A stretch of 64,000 nt of DNA, taken from positions 4,480,501-4,544,500 of the forward strand of contig CM067530.1 in assembly GCA_034509925.1 (NCBI GenBank), read 5' to 3'. Of this stretch, positions 57,101 to 64,000 are shown one piece after another (positions within the stretch are counted from its first letter, which is position 1; each line of letters begins with the position of its first letter). The position numbers were made by a program, and so were the translations under genes. Below the pieces are notes generated by a model. It was not told the DNA's origin, did no database searches, and was given only the letters and a program-made list of their open reading frames with translations. The DNA comes from Hirudinaria manillensis. Lineage: Eukaryota > Annelida > Clitellata > Hirudinida > Hirudinidae.

Positions 57101-57499
57101 AATATTACTTGAATCAGAAATTTTAAGCTATATGCTTTCGAAAAGCTACACCAGCTAAGCTTCTTTATTTCTCCTGAGCCCTTGCCGGAAAACGTTTCCA
57201 AATTATAATTTATCCATTCATTTAGAATTACAACTTCCTCCTCTCTCAGTGAAAGTAAATTAATAATGTAAATTGAATTTATGAGGTCAATTTTGATTTT
57301 AATTGATTTTAAATAGTTAATATCATCCAACTTTTTGATCGGCGCTTATCAGCTTCTCGCAAATGGCACACCTATGAGCATAATCCTTCTCAAAGCAAGG
57401 TATGCAGTAAGGTCTGCTCTCGTGCCTAACGTATTTCCTTCCAGTCAAAACTCCAAAACAGCCAGAGCATTCCAGAACGTGTCCTGACCTGGATGCCAT
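45144..57499 (-). CDS. FHL: Four-and-a-half LIM domain (FHL) protein
   Basis: FHL proteins are adaptors made only of LIM zinc fingers, linking cytoskeleton and transcription regulators. Five exons join in phase: 57332-57499, 56573-56747, 56193-56362, 45549-45735, 45144-45319 (876 nt, 291 aa; vertebrate FHLs are about 280). Order: N-terminal half LIM (ECSGC, then 17 residues, CIPC) followed by AHRCAICEKLI; LIM1 (FYHEICFSCSNCKSNLIERP); LIM2 (RHWHEECFRCKQCRSIIST); LIM3 (TPWHSNCFVCQVCNNSLAKS); LIM4 (NWHYGCFMCCRCEKSLSEKG), then stop. Zinc ligands appear intact throughout. Oddities: the intron after exon 2 appears to use a GC donor, the donor after exon 3 abuts a Tc1 terminal repeat, and the intron between exons 3 and 4 is 10.5 kb of transposons. 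It is head to head with the ZIP gene. Confidence 0.92.
46741..47274 (+). pseudogene. Copia gag, N-terminally truncated and interrupted
   Basis: Encodes the conserved gag region of copia elements (SMTGAFEMWNELKSLFEVA, then THVTKLKNVWKDLSAEL). The ATG used here is not the real start, because the upstream gag N-terminus is missing. The frame is cut by the nested LINE and resumes in the same frame after 50688 with the zinc knuckle CFYCNKVGHLKKDC. Confidence 0.85.
47276..50688 (-). mobile_element. Non-LTR retrotransposon with restriction-enzyme-like endonuclease (R2/NeSL/Hero-type), nested in copia gag
   Basis: The insertion separates copia gag from its zinc knuckle. GC content and codon use differ sharply from the AT-rich surroundings. 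The protein carries a reverse transcriptase followed by a C-terminal CCHC and PD-(D/E)xK endonuclease, typical of early-branching site-selective LINEs. The 3' UTR is about 355 bp (47276-47631) with no obvious poly(A). No clear target-site duplication is visible. The boundaries are accurate to a few bases, inferred from where copia sequence stops and resumes. Confidence 0.88.
47632..50718 (-). CDS. REL-endonuclease LINE reverse transcriptase, open frame of 1,028 codons
   Basis: Cuts target DNA and primes reverse transcription of the element RNA. Reading on the minus strand: a basic N-terminal helical region (about residues 90-160, KREKRVLRSRWKSSGEAEKA); an RT core with SAPGPNGIPYLLYKRC, QFRPISLLNVEGKIY, motif A VVWLDLANAYGSVPH, a GCAISP block and motif C FMDD (F-x-D-D, both aspartates kept); a C-terminal CELCGGEQSLRHVLSSC zinc motif; and an endonuclease block RPDLVL, then VIIVELTVPWEDR. 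No internal stop or frameshift was found. The first ten or so codons (MSNFVAIETF) are antisense copia zinc-knuckle sequence, so the true element ORF is 5'-truncated or begins elsewhere. N-terminal zinc-finger or Myb DNA-binding domains typical of R2-like proteins are absent. Confidence 0.88.
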   Translation of the reverse strand: MSNFVAIETFNRRQEAHHSPELVRVSLPASDPVRQRIKFPPSKDMKVWQELDGNLATGLKRVMKREGTMKSFSDFIYASCLEKFGSVEVKRPTKPKESRRQIELRNLKREKRVLRSRWKSSGEAEKAGLMVLWEEVKGRINTLRQVERARQKRYERRRARQEFFRDPYRYGRSLLEPPKSGTLVASKTELEAHLTKTYTDALRSTPLPQRTEILEAPFPDHPFQEAAPSIEEVKGVVKKARNRSAPGPNGIPYLLYKRCPRTLKLLHTIIVSTWANAAVDNEWKVAEGVYIPKEKESKHINQFRPISLLNVEGKIYFSCLAARLTTFMTTNKYIDTAVQKGGIPGVPGCIEHTAMIWEAIQNAKRNQLSLHVVWLDLANAYGSVPHQLLWKTLEIHHVPGTVIEVLKEYFNGFVMRFSTKDCTTCWIPLQIGIAMGCAISPSLFVLAIQVVLNAVGAEIPEMRLGKGVFMPSVKVFMDDTTIVLNRQQIVQRALDKLNDLLQWCRMALKPAKSRSLSLTRGRVRSDVCFTAGGQRIPTVSEEPVKSLGRVFDVSLRDKNQEAATVSRMTDGLRAIAESPLQGRFKVWLLQFVLLPRLLWPLTIYEIGLQSVEEMERKINRCTRKWFGLPPSLSSIARYSRSTRLRLPLRSIVEEYKISKIRTQWSLNNSSDSRVRDVMPQLRSGRKFRAQEEIEESEAILAFEEKRGPVQVDRHGVGWNHFPRWSTANVQTKAAMIIQERRREMETERIALAVQQSQQGQWTTWEDVIQRSITWKDIWKKSPLRLAFLIRSVYDVLPSGSNLQKWGMVQDASCELCGGEQSLRHVLSSCTYALAHGRYTWRHNQVLQVVVEAAKTACSQANAREIAAPRRMYFLREGSTQHRKRNMAQMRDLLSTAKDWTVAADLQGERHYHQVLQESGKRPDLVLASAATDSVIIVELTVPWEDRIDVSNALKSDRYEELRMDLEGKGYSARVLPIEVGARGLVGKSTYAFLRKIGLSNRQTKQFVQKIAESAESASHWIWTTKDRR
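50683..52288 (+). pseudogene. Copia gag end, protease and integrase, broken
   Basis: Zinc knuckle (CFYCNKVGHLKKDC), aspartic protease with WFVDNGATRHL (family DSGA, here DNGA), and integrase with its HHCC finger (YHERFAHQNKKHV, then CERCVFGKA) and DDE residues (IIHTDVCGPF, LLSDDGREFDN, TPQQNGCIEQENRTL). Breaks: a frame change near 50930-50945 within the protease region, an in-frame TAA at 51545-51547 between integrase blocks, and a TAG at 52286-52288 before the reverse transcriptase. Clearly a decayed copy. Confidence 0.88.
52299..53751 (+). pseudogene. Copia reverse transcriptase/RNase H with deleted polymerase active site
   Basis: RT begins DWIDAMKNEMNSL, then LPCKWAYKTKYDSEG, ARLVVKGFHQKKGKDY, motif A MQFDVSTAFLYGELDED and GLYGLKQAPRCWNK. 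After GFVKSD (about 52884) the sequence jumps to the region that normally lies beyond the YVDD box, and the frame shifts. The catalytic YVDD segment of roughly 50 residues is missing. RNase H is then intact in frame (CYSDADHGGDTTTGRSTSG, SVAISTTEAEVVAASEA, TKHIKTRHFFVRE) to the stop at 53751. Confidence 0.88.
53783..53944 (+). repeat. Copia 3' LTR (162 bp)
   Basis: Starts TGTTGA and ends TCAACA, a perfect terminal inverted repeat. It is preceded by the purine-rich AAAATGAGAAGG (53771-53782) and contains AATAAA near 53884. The matching 5' LTR was not found to the left of gag. Confidence 0.78.
53950..54895. repeat. Diverged direct duplication, about 795 bp apart
   Basis: A block of about 150 bp at 53955-54110 (TTAATAATAATAAATATGAA, then CTAAAGTGAATAG, TTACAATC, TGACGCGAAA) recurs in diverged form at 54745-54895 (GTAAAGTGAATAG, TTATAATCCCGAAAATGTAA, TGGCGCGAAAG). 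No coding content and no element family recognised. It lies in the FHL intron beside the copia LTR. Confidence 0.6.
55185..55565. repeat. Tandem repeat array, 160-172 bp unit, about 2.3 copies
   Basis: The landmark GGAACTGCTGCGTTTCGAGT occurs at 55209 and 55369 and with one change at 55541. Between them, GAACAAAATAGGTGGATTT, CAAGAAAATGTAAACGACGA and GATAGTTTCATGATTCGTTT recur in the same order. No coding sequence. It is adjacent to the truncated end of the Tc1 fragment, so it may have replaced that element's missing half. Confidence 0.85.
55585..56191 (-). mobile_element. Tc1/mariner fragment with transposase N-terminus and one terminal repeat
   Basis: On the minus strand the terminal repeat begins TACAGTGCTAGAAAAAATGT at 56191. 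The transposase starts at ATG 55864 with MGKRPSLTEEKKGQIKAF, then the helix-turn-helix NYSIRMIAKELKRSRGAIKH and GGRPRKLSKQSQRHLI. It stops after 91 residues (55589), before any DDE domain. The distal half and the second terminal repeat are missing. The terminal sequence differs from the element at 667-2126, so this is another family. Its outer TA is part of the FHL exon 3 splice donor. Confidence 0.85.
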
Positions 57500-59369
57500 A
57501 GCACTGATATTGAATACTGGAATGAAATTAAATTTATTTTGATCAATGTAAATTTATCCTAGGGCATAATTATCCTATCTGGTTTCATTATGACAAATCA
57601 AAGGGAAAATGTAGAATAAAGCATTGGCGTCTAAATGAAAATATATGAAGTTGGAGAAAAAGATAAAGTTCGTCAAATATAAGTAGAGTCCCCTAATAAT
57701 CTAGTTATGTTAACAGTCTGCGGCACAGACCCCGGCAATCCAATTTGCTTTACAATTGAGCTAATGACCTTGTACTTGGAAGAGTAACTAGACCATAGGA
57801 ATGTGAAATGTGAAACAATGTGTAAGGTGTGTTCTGTACAAAAAAAAATCGGCAAGCGGTAACGGATTATCTTCTCCCTAACTCTATTCTCGAAAAGAAA
57901 TGGTTTGTTCGACAATGGTGGGTATACCTCTGCCTCGTGAGAATAAGCAGCTAACGATTATTTATGAATGGCTAATATGTTAATTATTAATAAAGACATT
58001 AAAATAAATCATAACAGAGTTGGCTGTATTACAACAGTTGAAATCTCTCTGTTTGTTCCTTACGTCATGATTTCATATGCTCGGAAAGATACTTGGTTTA
58101 GGATTATGGCTCATCTTAGAATTATTGAATTAGGACATATAATGTTGACGTAATGAGGAACGAAACCAGAAATTTTTTATAGTCAATATTTTTTTGTAAA
58201 CATTATAAAAAGATGATCAGCATATATTAACCATTAGAAATAACTTAAATTCATCGGTAAGTGCATTTACAAATTACAGTGTTGAATCAGTGAAACATTT
58301 AAATGTAACAATTGTGTTTGTTCGTAAACATACGTTAAAATTCATTCCACAACATTTTCAAATAGATGTAGACTAAAGGTGCAAATGAATATGCACAATG
58401 TCGAGTGTCCGCCTCTCGCTTAAGCCTCTTTAAATTATCTTAAAGAAAACTTTCGTGGTCTTTGTTAGAATATATAGTTGATGCTAGAAGCTTACAAAAT
58501 CAAGACTCCAGCTGAGAAAAATAAACTTGAAGAAAACTGATTTACTTATGGAAAGGACATACAATTTTCTTAAAGATTAGTGAGTTACATTTTTATCCTA
58601 GTTTGTTGCATATACGTAGACCATTTAAAAGGTGCGATTGAATATTGTATTTAATGCATTGCTAGCCATGAAATTATAGAACTAAATACGATGAGGTGTT
58701 AACTTAAAGCAAAATAATTTTTATAAAAATCAGAGTCATTTAAACGCCCCCCTATAAGACCTGCATGTCAAACCCTCGCACAATTTGATAACTTAAATTT
58801 TTTCCAAAAAGTAGGAATATTAAAAGTCGACAAAGTCAATTCGAAAGTAGAAGCTGTTATGCCCCGTTTATATTAATTGTTACTTGTTAATTTATCTTGT
58901 GTGTTATTTAATTAAAGGTTAGAATAACCCTGTCGTAGTACATTACGTTTGACAGAATTTATTCCGCAGTGTAACAAACCAAGGTGTTATGCTAGAAATA
59001 TCGTAAGGTAAATAAAAGCAATTTCATTAATAAATTGTCTTGTCTGTGGCTAAAAGAATGTTTATTCGTCATTTGATCACTCAAAATGTTTAAATGACCA
59101 TTTACCAAGGTAATAACAGATAAACATTGCTTGATATGAAGGTATAATTGGCCTAATTTAATATCATGCTTTGGGTGCACAAGAAAGAGTGCTCATCATT
59201 TTAATGTTATGTTTTCCTTTGTTTAGGATCTACTGATTATGTTATCCCTGGATTGATGATATTTTCAAATGATTCATATTATCTAGTTCAACTTTTGTTG
59301 CTGCCAGTAAAAAATCCGCCATTATCCCTTCATACTAATTCTAAAAGATTATGTTTAAAAGGCTCAGCT
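57500..59369. other. 1.9 kb divergent interval between FHL and ZIP genes
   Basis: No coding exon recognised. It must contain FHL 5' UTR and promoter and ZIP 5' sequence. The frame of the ZIP first exon stays open upstream to an ATG at 59253, but that extension is not signal-peptide-like and is treated as untranslated. Confidence 0.4.
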
Positions 59370-62300
59370 ATGATGACGTCGATAGCAATAATTCTGGTTG
59401 GAATTGTTATGGTGATGTCAAAGAATGCCAAAACCCACAAAGTTAAGACTTTTGCTAACAAGGTTGGTGCGAATGAAGATCAAGGAAATGCTACTGTGAG
59501 TCTTGAAAATGCTTATCTAAAGTTAATTCATCTATTTATTGAAAATATAGTTTAATTTTTATTTGTGAAATTTATTAATGCTATTATTAAGGCTAATATT
59601 GCATTTGGTCGTCGTAAAATAACATCATTTGTTCATGCAATAAATTACGTTGAAGTTCCTTTGCTAACGTTTTATCCGTTTTATTAATTTTAGCGTTTTA
59701 AGATTTGAGATGAATTTGTATTTTGAGAACTTTATCAACTAAAAACTAAAACTCCTGTGGGCGCAGTGAGGAGATTTCTCACCAGAAAGCTTCTTTGAGG
59801 CCACCATAAAAGGAACGTGGATGAAGTCTGCGCCGGAAGGCAGCGAGTGCTCTGAATTTTATTTTTAACATTATTTTAGCACGAGACTACTTGCTTTATG
59901 GAGTTTCACGAGGAAACTAATCATAGATATTTGGTGGGACTATTTAAAATGTGCCTGACGAAATCATTATCTCAAAGGATTTATTTTACCACATAGCATA
60001 GTAGACTCGTCAAACGCTATCAATTAATGTGAGGTTAAATTAAAAATTTAAGGCTTAAACTTAACAGATAGGCTGAAGTAAATGGTCTTTGCACCGAATC
60101 GTAACGAAGCTTAAGAGAATACCATTAAAATACTTAGATAAAAATCTCTATTGAATTAGGTCTATCCCCTCGATTAAATTGCTTAAATTGAATGATTTTC
60201 TTTTTCGCTCGGCTAAATACTTGGATACGCGTTTCAACTAACAGATCCAATGATACATTGGCTGTAGTCTCGAGATCCCTCCTATCTATATTTAATGAAT
60301 ATTATTCGCATAAAATTTGTGAGATTGTTTTAAAATAAACTATAATCGGATTAATTATGTTATTATTATTGTATAAGCATACAATAATAACTAACAGATT
60401 CTCATGGAATTCCTTTTAGCTCGAGTGCTACATTAAGATAAATAATACATAAAATAATTTATCAGGAAATTTTGTTACTCAACATCAACTTACTATATAT
60501 TATATAGTGGTCTGCTTATTTATGAATTTTATGTTATTATTTAACTTCCAGCTGGCGAGAAATGATTTAGATACTTCTTCTTTCCTGCGATCACTCTTTC
60601 AAAAGTATGGGAGGGAGGAAATCATGACTTTTGAGGGTCTCGAGCACCTGCTAAATAACCTGGGTCTTGGACATGTGGCTTCATTTGGTCACGATCTCCA
60701 GTCCCACATCGACGAAAATGGCAACTTTGTGGAGTTTCACATCGAACACAGACATAATAGTAAACTCCGAAACCACAAAGACGATATGAATTATTCTGGA
60801 ATCTCTGAAACCCGAGAAATGTCTACTCCAAGAAATAGCCAATTAATCTCGGTTAGATAGTTTTATTTGTGTAGAACCTCGAAACAATTCATCATTCTCA
60901 CGAGTGATGATCTGCAAATTTTCAGGAGTGTCGACTTTGACCACAAACTTTTGTTTTATCGTTAAGATATCCTCTCGCGATGATAAATAGGATGTGATCT
61001 ATCGTGTTTTCTCGAAAATAAAACAAAGACTTAAATTTTGGTCCAAAAATGTCGGAGTCTATCGTATGACATTTCTTACATTTTACAAGGGATGGAATTG
61101 GTTGATGACCTACATTAGTGCCAATAATTTTCTTAACCAGGGCTTATTTGCAGGATTTATGTTGGGAGCACTTTGGAAAACCTTGTTAAAACTTATTTTA
61201 GGGGAATTTTAGGATTTCTGAAATTACGCATTCAAATGAGTATCGAAATGTTATAACACGACACCAAAACACTGTTCACCTATACCGATAATATAAATAA
61301 TCGATATCTTTAAAAAAAAACTGCTTAGTTTTAAGAGTTTTTGTTCCGATGCACGGGAAGCGTTCTTCTTGTCCAATTATGTGTAGCTGCTACTTCTACA
61401 AGTTTTAAAAAATCCAATTGGAGTTGGCGAAATTTAAGTAACTAGTTAAATATCTACAAAACAAAATCAACAATCTTCAACTTAAAAATGTAAACCAATT
61501 AGATTAGTGCAAAATTAATTTTGTCATGTTGAATTTTATGACCATATCATGTTAAATTTTTATATTTAACTCGAATTAGAGTTCATTTTCTATTACAAAG
61601 AACCTTTCATAAAATCTGTAGACTGCGCTTAAGAAGAGCAGACATGAGAGCCGACGCCCGCTTGATGAGGTCTGGTTGCTGTGTTGGTGATGTTGGTTTT
61701 TTCTGATAAGTTTTGTTAACATCCGATATGTTTTTTCTGCAGCATAATGCCAATATTTCGTGTTTGTCTGCCAAAGAAATACTCAGAACGTTTCACATTC
61801 AATACGAAGGAGGCATACAAACTTCAGAATTTCTTCTTCTTTGCCCGGCCTTGGTTTATCAGTTGGATCAACAGCTGTGTCAGTCCAGAACATACATAAA
61901 GCACGTTTTTGATGGAGGAGAAATTAACTCGTTTTATTTAAATCGTAAGTCGACTTTTTACATATTGAGATTCGAGCGATATTGGAATATTAATACAAAT
62001 CACTAAAGGATATTTTTTATTCAGTTTTACTTCGACACGCTGTCTTTAACAATTTGTTATCTCTGATTTTAGATGAATATAAATTTATGAAAAATTACAA
62101 ATAATCCGTATATAATTCCTCAAATTGATTGATTTCAGCATGGGTTGGAGCTTTTGTGGCAGTTGGGATTGTCAGCTTGGCCGGTTTCTTCGTCGTTGGT
62201 ATCATTCCATGGATAGCTGACTTCTCATTCTACAATAACCTTATCCAAATTCTGATCTCTCTAGCTGTCGGAACCTTGACAGCAGATGCTCTCTTACATC

Positions 62301-63410
62301 TGCTGCCCCATGTTAGGATTTCATTCATGTCATCACAATTTTGTGAAGATGTCTTGTGATGCCATTTCATAATGTAGATATCTTTCATTCGTAGTAAAAG
62401 TATATCAATTTGACGTTAAAGATAAATTATACTTGTTAATAGCATTTTTAATACAGGCAATGGTGCCACGTCATCTAAATCACTCCCATTCACTTCTCGA
62501 GGTGAATGATCTCAACCATGACAAGCATCCTGTTTGGGTTGGAGTGGTAACATTTGGAGCAATCCTCGTGTTTTTTGTGGTTGAACGATTTTTGAAGATT
62601 TTCTCTGAAGCCAAAGATTGTATAAATTCAGAAAAGGTAGTTAAATATAATTAGTTTCAGATGTAGGCTTCATGACATTCTTTTTGATGAGATGCATCAA
62701 GGGGGAAGAATCTTGTGGATGACCACCCTTAGTTACATCCATCCTCAGTTACACCTTCACGGGGGAATGTTTATTTCCAAGCAGCCTGGCCCTTGTAATT
62801 ATTAAGATGAAAAAATCCTTGAAAATATAAAATAGGTCATCACATGGTAACAATTCCTCGGACATTTCATCATTTGGAAAATTCCATAGTTCTTAGTTAA
62901 TGAACTTTTGGTCTTGCTTTTGATAAGATGCTTTCTCTTAAGATGCCTTCTTGCCTAAAATTTCAAAATATTAATAGAAGAATGGTACTAGTGAATAATA
63001 AATTATTGTAATCATTTCTTGCTCCTACTTCCACTCCTTATATGGTGTGCACCTGATATTGTCTCCCAAATAAAGATTAATTTTCTCTGAGACTGAATGT
63101 TGAAAACTTTATATAGTTTTTTTCACTTAGAGAAGCATTTTCTAATGTTATTACTTCCTTTATTGTATAAGGAACCACCCAGGAGTAACTTATTAAAGTT
63201 ATGTTTCTTCACATTTGTAATGGTAATTTAAGTTTTCATTATTAAATCAATTAATAAATATCATAAAAGTTTAATTCTATCTTGATTTTGTCCCACAGGT
63301 AAAGAAACATGTTCAATTGAAGTTTATGGAAAAAGATATGGACAATATTGATGGGAGGCCTTCAGAAATGATAGCAATGAAAAATAGCAATGTCATGGAA
63401 TTCCATGAAG
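59370..63410 (+). CDS. SLC39-like: SLC39 ZIP zinc transporter, LIV-1 subfamily (3' end off window)
   Basis: ZIP proteins import zinc into the cytosol. Exons join in phase: 59370-59495 (signal peptide MTSIAIILVGIVMVMS), 60552-60851, 61743-61944, 62139-62311, 62457-62636, 63299-63410; the last ends in phase 1 and the gene continues off the right edge. Extracellular domain: FLRSLFQKYGREEIMTFEGL and LLNNLGLG, as in ZIP10/6/12. The CPALVYQLD block is the CPALLxQ motif of the LIV-1 subfamily. Membrane segments: WVGAFVAVGIVSLAGFFVV, LISLAVGTLTADALLHLLPH (ending in the family's LLHLxPH) and VWVGVVTFGAILVFFVVERF. A modest His-rich loop (HLNHSHS) lies between the second and third. The HELPH metal site would be in the missing part. 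The exact paralogue (ZIP4/6/8/10/12/14) cannot be decided. Confidence 0.9.
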
Positions 63411-64000
63411 GTGAACATTGATTTGAAATGTAGTATACAGTGTTTGTTTCAACTATCAATTTTTGTTAGATTTCAGTAGCATGTTTAAATCAAATGATGT
63501 ATTAAGCCTGCTGGGTTTATTTATCTTTGAGATTGATGTGGCTAAAGTAACACCGACATATTTCTCGAAGTAAATGCACTTGAATTATTAGTCATCTAGA
63601 TTGTTAAAATAACTGACTGCCCTTCAATGAATGTTATCTGGAGGATCAGAAATGGAATCATTTTGTGATCGTATATATTAGAATTTTTATGGAGTTTTAT
63701 GGAAAATACAAGATGTGATCTTTCTAGTGAACTCTTTAAAATTATGTGAAGTGAATTATTTCATTTATTTATTATTTGGAACATGTTCTTTGAGACTTTT
63801 AACATAAGCAATGGCGAGCAGGAAGGAGAAATAAGATTCAAAGCAAAAATTTAATATTTTTGTAGGTATGGCTTAAATGAAGCAAGACAGTTTGACTTTC
63901 CAATAGCAACATGAAAAAAAAATGATACTACTACAAATTTACATAATCATTTATAAAAATTTAATTTTGGGGGTTATGTCCATGTTTTCTTACCATGTAT

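Noticed and set aside
60994-61212. 72-codon plus-strand frame in a ZIP intron
   Set aside because: No ZIP similarity, and the flanking exons (60552-60851 and 61743-61944) join in phase without it. It might be a transposon remnant, but no signature was seen.

Overview
This is an AT-rich metazoan (invertebrate) nuclear genome segment. The genes are broken into many short exons by GT-AG introns. They encode typical animal proteins: a Yip1-family Golgi protein, TRAP-beta, a WGR-type PARP, FMRP/FXR, a UBAN ubiquitin-binding coiled coil, PNRC, FHL and a ZIP zinc transporter. The introns hold animal-type transposons: Tc1, CR1/jockey-like LINE tails, a small LTR element, Ty1/copia and a restriction-like-endonuclease LINE. 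Short TTAGGG-type telomeric repeats occur in introns. The species cannot be fixed from the sequence. The PARP with an ankyrin array plus WGR resembles nematode PME-5 and argues for an invertebrate.

Layout, left to right: (1) 60-3152 (-), YIPF1/YIPF2-like gene, 3' end off the window, with a dead Tc1 element in one intron. (2) 3769-5105 (+), SSR2/TRAP-beta, complete in five exons. (3) 5898-27183 (-), a 21 kb gene of about 40 exons: basic/acidic N-terminus, long ankyrin array, WGR, PARP regulatory and catalytic domains. Its introns carry two LINE 3' fragments and a 1.75 kb gag-only LTR element. (4) 28805-33368 (+), FMR1/FXR homologue, all 15 coding exons resolved in phase (545 aa). (5) 34989 to about 39230 (-), coiled-coil protein with a UBAN motif and a C-terminal NZF finger. 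(6) 39763-41328 (+), small coiled-coil gene, weakly like CENP-K. (7) 42442-42879 (+), PNRC-like decapping adaptor. (8) 45144-57499 (-), FHL protein, five exons resolved in phase (291 aa). One 10.5 kb intron holds a dead copia element with a nested LINE whose 1,028-codon frame is open, unclassified repeats, and a Tc1 fragment that abuts the splice donor. (9) 59370 to beyond the right edge (+), LIV-1-type ZIP zinc transporter.

Gene order is strikingly alternating. Four head-to-head pairs (YIPF/SSR2, PARP/FMR1, UBAN/coiled coil, FHL/ZIP) have intervals of about 0.3-1.9 kb that may serve as shared promoters. The genes do not form a pathway. SSR2, YIPF and ZIP act in the secretory or membrane system, FMRP and PNRC in mRNA control, PARP in chromatin or DNA-damage signalling, and the UBAN/NZF protein in ubiquitin signalling.

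Exon joins were made by eye from reading frame, splice consensus and family similarity. They are strongest for SSR2, FMR1, FHL and ZIP, where every junction phase agrees. They are approximate for the PARP ankyrin region, the UBAN gene's 5' end and the CENP-K-like gene.
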